Positions 1 through 8,693 of a stretch of DNA of 64,000 bases are shown here, piece after piece (position 1 is the first letter of the stretch; each line of letters opens with the position of its first letter). A program made the position numbers and the translations under genes. The notes under the pieces are model-generated. The model searched no databases and was not told where the DNA came from. It saw only the letters and a list, made by a program, of their open reading frames with translations. The stretch lies in NCBI GenBank assembly GCA_947504195.1, contig CANNGN010000001.1:682001-746000 (forward strand), read 5' to 3'. Source of the stretch: an uncultured Vibrio sp. (GTDB lineage Bacteria > Pseudomonadota > Gammaproteobacteria > Enterobacterales > Vibrionaceae).

Positions 1-38
1 TCAACCAAACGACGCAGACTGGCAATTATGGACACCAT
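1..38 (-). CDS. N-terminus of an unidentified gene truncated by the window edge
   Basis: On the minus strand a strong ribosome binding site (CAGGAGG, about 2-8 bases before the codon) precedes an ATG at position 38. The frame stays open to the window edge and reads MVSIIASLRRLV. Only 12 complete residues are visible, so the product cannot be named. It would be transcribed in the same direction as the surface-protein genes to its right and lies about 380 bases downstream of the first one. The ribosome binding site is the main evidence that this is a real start. Confidence 0.45.
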   Translation of the reverse strand, partial: MVSIIASLRRLV

Positions 39-416
39 AACCTCCTGAGAGTTAATGTAAATTTTCAGTATAGTAGCAAAGATATCACGGTATGTAGTAA
101 TAATTAAAACAGCTGAAATCGAACAAGAACGGATATATAACTCAATTACTATAAGTCTACTCTTAGCTACCTTATAGAAAAATTGCTCTATTAATTACAA
201 TGTAGAAAGGAAGCCTAGGTTTTCAAGCGGATTTCATATAATTAAATGTGTTGATAGGAGGATCAATACATATTACGTCTGTCGCAATAGTAAAATAAAG
301 GAACACTCCTTTTATATTTTTTATTAGAGAGATTAGATCTATCTTAGAAAGGACAAACTACTATTGTAATTAACATCCCTAGAACAATAGTAGAATTTGT
401 CTGATTTTAGTGGGCG
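39..416. other. AT-rich intergenic region with one long hairpin
   Basis: No ORF in this stretch looks like a gene. It is AT-rich and presumably carries the promoter of the minus-strand gene that starts at 38. The recognisable structure is an imperfect inverted repeat at about 352-399: a 10-base perfect core, CTACTATTGT (358-367) against ACAATAGTAG (384-393), with flanking GACAAA/TTTGTC. It lies just past the end of the first cadherin protein and may act as its terminator or as a mRNA-stabilising hairpin. Confidence 0.4.
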
Positions 417-3400
417 TTATACAGGTAGTGCAGCACTCGTTGGCAATGAGTTTGTATAGTTTATCGCTACTGGCAGTTGAGACCCATTGGTAATGTTAGC
501 AATCGACCCATCCCAAAGATAAACTTGATTAATATTACTAACTTGTGATGTCCACTCAACCGCTCCTGTGTTAATAAGACTTGATATATCGCTATCCCAT
601 GTCTCAGTTCCACTAACAAAAGTTATAGAGTCATCATTCCCTAAATTATTGGGTTGTGTCCATTGCTCGACTGCAGTTCCATCATAATCACCAGCAACAA
701 CATAGATAGAGTAAGTTGTATTAGCATCGAATGATCCACCATTGCCCGTAGAGTCACCCGTTGCTAAGTCAAATACCACAGTCGCTGTACTGTTTTCATT
801 AAGATCATTAACCGCTAACGTGACATCTTGAGTTGATGAGTTCGAAAATGAATCCGTTGCAGTCACGGTAAACGAGTAGCTTGATTGAGACTCGAAATCT
901 GGGTCGACATTCAATGTAACTGCCCCCGTTGATTCGTTAATACTAAACGAACCCGCGTCCGCTCCTGAAATACCGTATGTGACACTGCTATCATCAACAG
1001 CTGCAGCGGTGTATACCACTTGACCACTTCCACTATTCTCATCAATAGCACTTGCAACGGCACTACTTGAAAATACTGGAGCAGATACATCTGTGTCAGC
1101 GACATCATTAACCGCTAACGTGACATCTTGAGTTGATGAATTCAAAGATGAATCTGTTGCAGTCACGGTAAACGAGTAGCTTGGTTTCGACTCAAAATCT
1201 GGATCGACATTTAATGTCACAGCCCCTGTTGTACTGTTAATGATAAATGAGCCCGCGTCCGCCCCTGAAATACTATATGTGACACTGCTATCATCTGTCG
1301 CAGTAGCTGTGTATACCACCTGTCCGCTACCGCTGTTCTCATTAATTGGACTTGCGACGGCACCACTTGAAAATACGGGAGCAGATACATCTGTATCGGC
1401 GACATCATTAACCGCTAACGTGACATTTTGAGTTGATGAATTCAAAGATGAATCCGTTGCAGTCACGGTAAACGAGTAGCTTGGCTTCGACTCAAAATCT
1501 GGATCGACATTTAATGTCACAGCCCCTGTTGTACTGTTAATGCTAAATGAGCCCGCGTCCACTCCAGAAATACTATATGTGACACTGCTATCATCTGCCG
1601 CAGCGGCTGTATATACTACCTGGCCGCTACCACTGTTCTCATCAATAGCATTTGCAATGGCACCACTCGAAAAAACTGGGGCCGAAGTGTCTATGTCTAT
1701 AACAGACAATGTTACATTTTGATTGGTATCATTGCCTGCTGTGTCAGTTGCAACAACAGTGAAGTTATAACTCGATTGACTATCGAAATTTGGGTTATCC
1801 TTTATCGAAACCTTACCATTCGAACTGTTTATGGTGAAACTGTCTTTATCAGCTCCTGACAAACTATACGTTACGCTACTATCGTCAGTTGCTATTGCAG
1901 TGTAAACCACCTGATTACTGCCACTGCCTTCTTCTATCGAAGCAACGTTAGAACTGGTGAATACCGGTGCGGTGTCATCAAGATTGTTTATCGATAAAGT
2001 AACTGGTTTATCCGATGAATTCCCGTTTGCATCAGTTGCCTTAACGGTAAACGAGTAACTCGACTTTGCTTCATAATCAGGAGAAGCTTTAAGCGTCACC
2101 TTGCCAGTTGAACTATCAATATTAAAGCTATTTGCATCGGAACCGGTAAGGCTATAAGTTACGGAATTTTGGTCGGTGGCAACGGCAGTGTAAACTAATG
2201 TACCCGCATCAACATTTTCATTAACTGAAACAGAGTTTGAGCTTGTGAAAACTGGATTGGTATCATCGACATCCTTTATGTTCAAAGTAACATTCTCTGT
2301 ATCAGAGTTACCTGCTTTATCTGTCGCTACAACGGTAAACGAATAACTCTGCTTTGTTTCATAATCAGGAGAAGCCTTTAATGTAACCTGACCTGTTGAG
2401 CTATTAATGCTAAAGAAGCTCTTGTCTGCACCGGATAAGCTATAAGTTAAAGATGAGCTGGTGCTAGCACTATCATCGATGTCCGCTGTATCAGCAGCTG
2501 TAACAGTATAAACCACCTGACCATTACCACTATTCTCATTGATTGTAGCCGCTACCGTACCACTCGTAATTTCAGGATCACTTTCATCAAGATCATTCAC
2601 TGAAACAGTTACAACGTCACTTGAAAAATTACCTTCTACATCAGTCACTGTTACCGTAAATTGGTAGTTAGGCTTAGCCTCAGCATTGGGGTTAATCGTT
2701 AGCGTAACTTTACCTGTTGAAGAATCAACACTTAAATCTGAGTCAACGTTACTAAAACTAAAGGTTAATTTACCACTGCCTTGATCCGTTGCTTCAACTT
2801 CATATACAACTTGATTTGCTCCACTATTCTCATCAACGGAAACAGAGCTAGGACTATTTATAGAAGGCGCATCTTCATCCACATCTGTAATTTCAAGGTT
2901 TACATTTTTACTAGTGTCGTTTCCGTAACTATCCGTTGCGATAATTGTAAATGTATAACGAGTCTGGGATTCAAAGTCTGGGTCTGCAATCAGTGCTACT
3001 TCCCCTGTTGAGCTATTTAAGCTAAACGCGTCTGAATCTGCTCCTGATAATGAATAAGTTAACGCACTGTCGTCTGTCGCCGCTATTATATACACCACTT
3101 GTCCTGCACCACTATTTTCAGCAAGCGTCTTGGCATTTGAACCACTTGTGATTACAGGATCAACGGTATCAATAAGACCACCCAAATCAATTCCACTGTC
3201 ATCACTTATTTCAAAGGTATCCGCCCCATTTTCAAGTATTGCAGTCCCTGTTTGAGTTATCGACGCAGCGCCACTTGAGCTAATAGTGATTTCATTAGAT
3301 AACTGGTTGATTGTTTGTGAAAGGCTTCCAGTATTAGTATCAGCACCAGAAAGCATCGCCAAGACTTCACCATACAGCTCAGCATCTGTATTTCCATCGA

Positions 3401-4559
3401 TATAGCCGTCTTCTAAAACGGTAACGACATTACCAGTAATATCTGTAACACCGAATAGAGAACCAATCGCCTCATTGACAGCAATATCTTCACTAGATAC
3501 AGAAATGTTATTGAGATCGATCCCAGCTTTTTGTACTGCAAGCTCTGTCAGAGGAGTAACACTAACTTCGACGGAGTTTCCAGAAACTGTTGTCATCGCA
3601 CTTAACGTAGTAGAAAGACTAGTACCTACTCCACTAGTTTCGTCGATATAATCAGCGTCGGTCCCATTAATATCTGATATTACGACCAATACTGGGCCGG
3701 AATAGCTTGAACCTAATGTTAATGAAACGCTACCATTACTCATGTCCACGTTTTGGCTAGCTAAAACGTTTCCAAATTCATCATATACAGTAACACCGAC
3801 AGTAGAAATAAACTCACCGGCAAATGCTGATACGCTAACTGACGTAACAGCGGATGAACCACCACCGCCGCTCCCACTATCGCTTCCACCAGCTAGACCC
3901 GCGACACCGGCTGCTCCGAGTACACCAAGGGTTGTGTATAAAAGGCTATTTCCGCCTGAATCAGAATTACCTGATTCAATAGCAAAGCCATTAGTTGGTT
4001 CCTCATCAGATATGCTTACGAAATCTGAATCAGTAGTTGTAACTCCGGTGTCCGTTAAACCTTCAAGACCAGTATAAGAATCTTGAGTTACTTCATCCAA
4101 AGTCTCATTAGTGACGCCGTCACCCAATTCTGGTTCCGTTAGAAAGGCTGTAGTAGATTCAAGCTCAGTTAACTCTTCTACACCAGAATCTAGATCAAGA
4201 GAATCAATTTCAGAATTCCAAACCACGCCAGGTTCTGAGCCTATATCGCCACCAGCAACTAATGTCCCATCTAATTCTTCTGATCCGCTAGATGGCTCAA
4301 AATCCCCGTCAAATGAATATACTGCAGGTTGGTCCATTGCCGTGTAGAAATCTTCCAAGATAGCTACAGGTCGTTCATCATGAATAATTTCAAGCTTATC
4401 GCGGTAGTGTCTAAGTTCTAAGTCTTCAACAACCGAATTTCCATTACTGTCAACCAAAGTGTAAATGGCGCCAGGTTGGGCATAGTACACCATATGAATT
4501 TCGCTTAATCGCAAAAAGGAAACCTGACCATTGGATACAACTTTAAGCTGTAGAGACAT
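417..4559 (-). CDS. Cadherin-repeat surface protein, 1380 aa, 8 repeats
   Basis: This is a probable extracellular, calcium-binding adhesin. Order of parts: an N-terminal beta-rich module of about 85 residues (starting MSLQLKV), an acidic low-complexity linker, a Gly/Ala hydrophobic stretch (LLYTTLGVLGAAGVAGLAGG, about residues 205-225), a Gly/Ser hinge, a region of about 220 residues containing TPLTELAV, eight cadherin-like repeats of about 95-100 residues (ENSGSGQVVYTA, TGxVTL, DFE, YSFTVTATD motifs), and a C-terminal module (VVFDL...NLGxDDS...LWDGS). No classical signal peptide or GGxGxD RTX block is visible, so type I secretion is only a guess. The start was set at ATG 4559, not 4577, because both paralogues begin MS(L/F)QL and all three have AGGTAG a few bases upstream. 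The last three repeats are nearly identical in DNA. The product name is inference; the architecture is seen directly. Confidence 0.85.
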   Translation of the reverse strand: MSLQLKVVSNGQVSFLRLSEIHMVYYAQPGAIYTLVDSNGNSVVEDLELRHYRDKLEIIHDERPVAILEDFYTAMDQPAVYSFDGDFEPSSGSEELDGTLVAGGDIGSEPGVVWNSEIDSLDLDSGVEELTELESTTAFLTEPELGDGVTNETLDEVTQDSYTGLEGLTDTGVTTTDSDFVSISDEEPTNGFAIESGNSDSGGNSLLYTTLGVLGAAGVAGLAGGSDSGSGGGGSSAVTSVSVSAFAGEFISTVGVTVYDEFGNVLASQNVDMSNGSVSLTLGSSYSGPVLVVISDINGTDADYIDETSGVGTSLSTTLSAMTTVSGNSVEVSVTPLTELAVQKAGIDLNNISVSSEDIAVNEAIGSLFGVTDITGNVVTVLEDGYIDGNTDAELYGEVLAMLSGADTNTGSLSQTINQLSNEITISSSGAASITQTGTAILENGADTFEISDDSGIDLGGLIDTVDPVITSGSNAKTLAENSGAGQVVYIIAATDDSALTYSLSGADSDAFSLNSSTGEVALIADPDFESQTRYTFTIIATDSYGNDTSKNVNLEITDVDEDAPSINSPSSVSVDENSGANQVVYEVEATDQGSGKLTFSFSNVDSDLSVDSSTGKVTLTINPNAEAKPNYQFTVTVTDVEGNFSSDVVTVSVNDLDESDPEITSGTVAATINENSGNGQVVYTVTAADTADIDDSASTSSSLTYSLSGADKSFFSINSSTGQVTLKASPDYETKQSYSFTVVATDKAGNSDTENVTLNIKDVDDTNPVFTSSNSVSVNENVDAGTLVYTAVATDQNSVTYSLTGSDANSFNIDSSTGKVTLKASPDYEAKSSYSFTVKATDANGNSSDKPVTLSINNLDDTAPVFTSSNVASIEEGSGSNQVVYTAIATDDSSVTYSLSGADKDSFTINSSNGKVSIKDNPNFDSQSSYNFTVVATDTAGNDTNQNVTLSVIDIDTSAPVFSSGAIANAIDENSGSGQVVYTAAAADDSSVTYSISGVDAGSFSINSTTGAVTLNVDPDFESKPSYSFTVTATDSSLNSSTQNVTLAVNDVADTDVSAPVFSSGAVASPINENSGSGQVVYTATATDDSSVTYSISGADAGSFIINSTTGAVTLNVDPDFESKPSYSFTVTATDSSLNSSTQDVTLAVNDVADTDVSAPVFSSSAVASAIDENSGSGQVVYTAAAVDDSSVTYGISGADAGSFSINESTGAVTLNVDPDFESQSSYSFTVTATDSFSNSSTQDVTLAVNDLNENSTATVVFDLATGDSTGNGGSFDANTTYSIYVVAGDYDGTAVEQWTQPNNLGNDDSITFVSGTETWDSDISSLINTGAVEWTSQVSNINQVYLWDGSIANITNGSQLPVAINYTNSLPTSAALPV
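801..1700. repeat. Three tandem 300-bp units inside the first cadherin gene
   Basis: Units 801-1100, 1101-1400 and 1401-1700 align base for base with an exact 300-nt period. Each begins near GATCATTA or GACATCATTA and encodes one 100-residue cadherin repeat. The second and third differ by only a small number of substitutions; the first is more diverged. The gene's other cadherin repeats are much less alike in DNA, so this points to recent duplication or gene conversion. Such in-frame units can expand or contract by recombination and change protein length. Confidence 0.85.
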
Positions 4560-4762
4560 ACCGCTACCTACTATCAATTAATCTAACTTATGCAACATTC
4601 TACAAACAAAATTCATATTTGCCACTGAGCAGATTTTGAGAAAACCCAAAAAACCTACAATATATAAAGCTAAGATATTGTTATTAAATCATTTTTAATG
4701 GAAGTCTTAAAAATAAGAATAGGCGAAATGAGTAAAATCAATGTCAGAGAATTGACAGAGGA

Positions 4763-4802
4763 ACGACTATTTGACTAATTCATAAAACAATCAAATAGTC
4801 GT
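4763..4802. terminator. Hairpin after the second cadherin gene
   Basis: Perfect 12-base arms, ACGACTATTTGA (4763-4774) and TCAAATAGTCGT (4791-4802), with a 16-base loop, lie just beyond the end of the minus-strand gene 4848-6161. There is no clear U-tract on the minus strand, so this may be a weak terminator or a mRNA 3'-end stabiliser. It lies inside the 288-base gap that separates this gene from the next surface-protein gene. Confidence 0.45.
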
Positions 4803-4847
4803 ATAAATGAAGGATGTAAGAAATAACCAAGATAGATAGGTGAAGAA

Positions 4848-6161
4848 TTAGGCCGTTTGGAAACTGAGAGAAGCCGCTGTTCCATTCCATAAGTCTACTG
4901 AGCTCGATCCTTGATTAAAAGCACCATTATGGTAAAGAGATACAGTTTCGAAATTTGTCCCACCACCCGATCCGATAGCAATCCAGCTATAGAATTGGGT
5001 AGTATCAGTTCCGTTTATTATCTCAGTGTTAGTTCCACGGTTTATAGTGATATTACTATGGTTAAGAATGACAATATCATCATTCGATAGGTTCTCGGCG
5101 CTGCTCCACATCAGGTTAGTATTGAAATTTGATGAACCATCAGTGGTAACCGTAATAGTATATTCGGTATCCAGATCAAATATTCGTCCATTATCATCGG
5201 ATGAAGTACCACTGATTAGGTCAAACTCTATTGATACTTGATACTGAACATCCTCTATAGATAAAGAAACCGACTGACTAGCGACATTACCATCAACATC
5301 AGCAGCGCTAACATCAAATGAATAAGAACTCTTAGTTTCAAAATCGGGATTCTCAATAAGAGTAACCTCTCCCGTAATTCCATCAATAGTAAAACTATTT
5401 GCATCTATACCGGACAGACTGTAGTTGACGCTGCCATTATCGTTTGCGACTGCCGTATACACAACCTGACCACCACCGATATTCTCTTCTACTGATGCAG
5501 AGCTATCACTAGTAATACGTAAAGCTGCAGGCGCTGAATTACTTGAACTATCACCTCCACTAGAAGCCAAAGCAGCAACACCAACAGCCCCCAAAGTACC
5601 TAGAGTTGTATATAAAATACCATTACCAGATTCTTCTTCATAAAATTCAAATTGGTCAACTTGATCTTCTTGTTTGGCGTTTAGCTCTTCAATTACAGAT
5701 ACAGCAGCAACTTCTTCTGTATGTGGTGCAGAGCTGGCTTCATCATTTGAAGTGCTTTCTAATATAACGTCTTCAACACTATCTTGCGTGTCCTCAACAA
5801 GCATTAGCGCATCTGTTTCATAGCTCCAAACTAAACCTGGCTCAGACTTTCCGCCTCCTGAAATTATCGCTCTCTGTCCTTGACTGCTTCCATTGACTCC
5901 AACCGTACCATCTAAGGAATACATTGCGGGATTATTAGTAGCAGAATAAAAACTTTCAAGTACAGCAATTGGGTCTTGATCATAGATGACTTCTAAGCGA
6001 TCTAGGTGATGTCTGAGTTCCAATTTATCTAGAATGACGTCACCATTTTTATCCACTAACGTATACATTGCCCCTGGCTGGGTTTGATACACCATATGAA
6101 TTTGGCTCAGTTTTAAAAATGAAACTTGGCCATCAACTACAACTTGAAGCTGGAAAGACAT
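4848..6161 (-). CDS. Cadherin-repeat surface protein, 437 aa, 1 repeat
   Basis: This paralogue of the flanking surface proteins has the same plan in shortened form. The N-terminal module starts MSFQLQVVVDGQVSFLKL and is followed by an acidic linker, a hydrophobic LYTTLGTLGAVGVAALASSGG segment near residues 185-205, a single cadherin-like repeat (about 220-310) and the shared C-terminal module (IEFDL...W..AENLSNDD...LWNGTAAS). AGAGGTAG precedes the ATG. It begins only 39 bases after the end of the upstream gene 6201-7793, so the two are probably cotranscribed. No signal peptide or RTX repeat is seen. The role as adhesin or matrix protein is inferred from the cadherin repeat alone. Confidence 0.8.
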   Translation of the reverse strand: MSFQLQVVVDGQVSFLKLSQIHMVYQTQPGAMYTLVDKNGDVILDKLELRHHLDRLEVIYDQDPIAVLESFYSATNNPAMYSLDGTVGVNGSSQGQRAIISGGGKSEPGLVWSYETDALMLVEDTQDSVEDVILESTSNDEASSAPHTEEVAAVSVIEELNAKQEDQVDQFEFYEEESGNGILYTTLGTLGAVGVAALASSGGDSSSNSAPAALRITSDSSASVEENIGGGQVVYTAVANDNGSVNYSLSGIDANSFTIDGITGEVTLIENPDFETKSSYSFDVSAADVDGNVASQSVSLSIEDVQYQVSIEFDLISGTSSDDNGRIFDLDTEYTITVTTDGSSNFNTNLMWSSAENLSNDDIVILNHSNITINRGTNTEIINGTDTTQFYSWIAIGSGGGTNFETVSLYHNGAFNQGSSSVDLWNGTAASLSFQTA

Positions 6162-6200
6162 CTACTACCTCTTTAATACACTTTTATTATCTATAACGAG

Positions 6201-7793
6201 CTATACAGAAACACTAGTAGGCAAACTTAATAAATTACTCTGATTAATATTTGAGTTTGCTACCGTGCCGTTCCATAAGTCAGCAACTGCAGTTGGACCA
6301 ATAGAAAAAGTGCCATGCACATCAGCAAATACTATAGGGCTGCCATACCAAAGGTACGTTGACACAGAACCAAAGCTGGCCGTTACACCATTGATTCCTA
6401 CCAAAACAAAAGAATCATCAGCCCCAAGGTTTTGCGCATCGTCCCACTTCGCATCATCGGTTAATGACAGTGAACTCGTATCAGAATCTGCGACAATATA
6501 AATAGAATACGACGTGTTAGCATCAAAACTTTGTCCGCTGTGATCTGACGACTCACCTGAAGTAAGATCAAAAACTACTACGCTAGGATCAATTTCAACA
6601 ACATCGTTAATCGCCAACGTAACATCTTGCAGAGTTACATTTCCTAATGAATCACTCGCCTGAATCGTAAACGAATAGCTTGATTGAGTTTCATAATCAG
6701 GGTTTGCTTTAAGGGTTACCACTCCTGTATTACTATCTAAACTAAACAAACTTGCATCCGAACCTGAAATGCTATAGCCGACGCTATTAGCATCTGTTGC
6801 TGTCGCGGTATAAACGACTTGGCCACTGCCACTGTTTTCATCGATTGCGGTTGCTGTTGCACCACTGGTGATGACAGGTGGTGTATCATCAATATCATTG
6901 ATCGCCAAATTTACGTTTTGGGTCGATGAGTTACCTTCTGAATCCGTTACCGTGACCGTAAATGAATAACTTGATTGAGTTTCATAATCTGGGTTTTGAG
7001 TTAGAGTTACCACACCTGATGAACCGTTAATGCTAAATGCACCGTTATCTGTGTTCGAAAGACTATAGGTAACACTTCCTTCATCGTTTGCTACTGCCCG
7101 GTAAACAGCTTGCCCACTTCCACTGTTTTCATTAATTGCAGTCGCCGAAGAACCACTGGTAAATACCGGAGCAGATGTGTCCGAATTCGATCCAGCTGAG
7201 TTGCCTGAATCCGCTGGACTACCAGAATCACCGCCACCACTACCGCCACCAGAAGCAAGCGCAGCAACACCAGCGGCGCCAACCACGCCGAGGGTCGTAT
7301 ATAAAACATTAGTGTTTTCTGTGAGCGAGAAGCTCACATCATCCGATGTTGAAGTGTCATAATCCGAAGCAATAACTGGCTCTGCCACAACGCTAGATTC
7401 TAATCCTAGATCGGTAGTAGCAACGTTCTCATTAAGAGATGCTATCTCGGAGTTCCACACTACGCCCGGCTCAGCACCGACATCACCACCGGATATTGCA
7501 GAGTTATCTTGTAGATCATCGACATTCGACTCACCAACCTCTTCAAATGCATATGCAGCAGGTTGTTCTGAAGGAGCGTAAAAATCTTCGAGTACCGCCA
7601 CAGGAGCGTCCTCATGAATAATTTCTAGCTTGTCGAGATGATGTCTGAGTTCAAGATCCTCGGTAACAACATTGCCTTCGGCATCAACTAATGTATATAC
7701 AGCACCCGGTTGTGCGTAATATACCATATGAATTTCGCTTAACTTTAAATAAGAAACGTCTTCACCTGAGACGACTTTAAGTTGCAGAGACAT
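6201..7793 (-). CDS. Cadherin-repeat surface protein, 530 aa, 2 repeats
   Basis: This is the first gene of the paralogous surface-protein set in the direction of transcription. The N-terminal module (MSLQLKVVSGEDVSYLKL, with HMVYYAQPGAVYTLVD) is followed by an acidic linker, a hydrophobic LYTTLGVVGAAGVAALASGGG segment near residues 168-190, a Gly/Ser-rich hinge, two cadherin repeats (about 205-395) and the C-terminal module (VVFDLTSGESSD...W..AQNLGADDS...LWNGTVA). AAGGTAG lies upstream of the ATG. The N- and C-terminal modules are conserved in all three paralogues while the repeat number changes, which suggests the ends do the anchoring or export and the middle sets the reach. It faces away from the TonB/c-di-GMP operon across a 900-base AT-rich region. 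Confidence 0.82.
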   Translation of the reverse strand: MSLQLKVVSGEDVSYLKLSEIHMVYYAQPGAVYTLVDAEGNVVTEDLELRHHLDKLEIIHEDAPVAVLEDFYAPSEQPAAYAFEEVGESNVDDLQDNSAISGGDVGAEPGVVWNSEIASLNENVATTDLGLESSVVAEPVIASDYDTSTSDDVSFSLTENTNVLYTTLGVVGAAGVAALASGGGSGGGDSGSPADSGNSAGSNSDTSAPVFTSGSSATAINENSGSGQAVYRAVANDEGSVTYSLSNTDNGAFSINGSSGVVTLTQNPDYETQSSYSFTVTVTDSEGNSSTQNVNLAINDIDDTPPVITSGATATAIDENSGSGQVVYTATATDANSVGYSISGSDASLFSLDSNTGVVTLKANPDYETQSSYSFTIQASDSLGNVTLQDVTLAINDVVEIDPSVVVFDLTSGESSDHSGQSFDANTSYSIYIVADSDTSSLSLTDDAKWDDAQNLGADDSFVLVGINGVTASFGSVSTYLWYGSPIVFADVHGTFSIGPTAVADLWNGTVANSNINQSNLLSLPTSVSV

Positions 7794-8693
7794 CCTGTAT
7801 CTACCTTTTTTTTGAATGATTGGTTTAGCTTTGCCAGTAGTTTACTAACACCGCACTTATTTACCATGGCTCACTTCTTATAACCACATGTTAACATAGG
7901 CAACCACCTAAAATACCCCAATAACCATATGAATTAATGGGCAAAATCAACAATTATCAAAAATGAGAATATTGGAAAGTTGTTATATTAACTTTAAATA
8001 ATGCACCGTAGCGTCAACTCAAAGTGATAAATTGGTAACATACGGGTAAAGTTTGAACATTGTGAACATTTGAGGGACAAATCAACAATTTTGACAATGT
8101 ATTGATAGAATAATATATAGAGAATGAGAATTAGTTAATAGAGGGGAATATAGAATCTTATCCTAGTTTTAATTGTTATAATTGGTCAACTAAACACATA
8201 TATAAGAGCTTAGATATAATACAAATATTTTCATATAATATGTTTATGGTCGATATTTACAGAAATACTATCATTCAATACTTCATATAAAATATATTAG
8301 ATATTATTTATAATCATTATATATGTTAATTAGTGTAACATATATAACCACTCATTTACCTCTTCGAAAAAATCCAAGTAGTTATCATTCAAATACAACC
8401 AGTTAAAACAAAATTCATCTCGAATCACTACTACTATTCCTATTTACTTAGCTTTAGTTTTTAAATTAAATCTAAGTAAATTAATAAATATCAACAAGGT
8501 CTAGATTCATCCTCTATAATATAGTTTTTAGTATTTACTTAACGTTAAAATAGTCAATAAGTTGACATGTAATTGTCCATAATCTTGACAGTATTAAAAT
8601 TTAAAAACGTTGACTATAGTTGATTTATAACGTGAATTTATATCAAGAGTCGATCGGATAAAGCCGAGATGAATGTTATCTTGAGGAATATTT
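7794..8693. other. 900-base AT-rich divergent intergenic region
   Basis: No credible gene is visible on either strand. The region must hold the promoters of the minus-strand surface-protein genes (start 7793) and of the plus-strand TonB receptor (start 8694). It is very AT-rich, particularly 8160-8500, and would be a natural target for H-NS-type silencing. I looked for and did not see a c-di-GMP riboswitch core (GGGCAAACC-like) or a sigma-54 promoter. Confidence 0.5.
8091..8119 (+). promoter_or_regulatory. Candidate sigma-70 promoter
   Basis: TTGACA (8091-8096) is followed after 17 bases by TATATA (8114-8119), a near-consensus sigma-70 arrangement pointing toward the TonB receptor. If used, it would give a 5' leader of roughly 570 bases. 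The AT-rich background makes chance matches likely, so this is only a candidate. Confidence 0.3.

Noticed and set aside
8100..8693. c-di-GMP riboswitch before the TonB receptor gene
   Set aside because: The conserved core (GGGCAAACC-like) and paired stems were not found.
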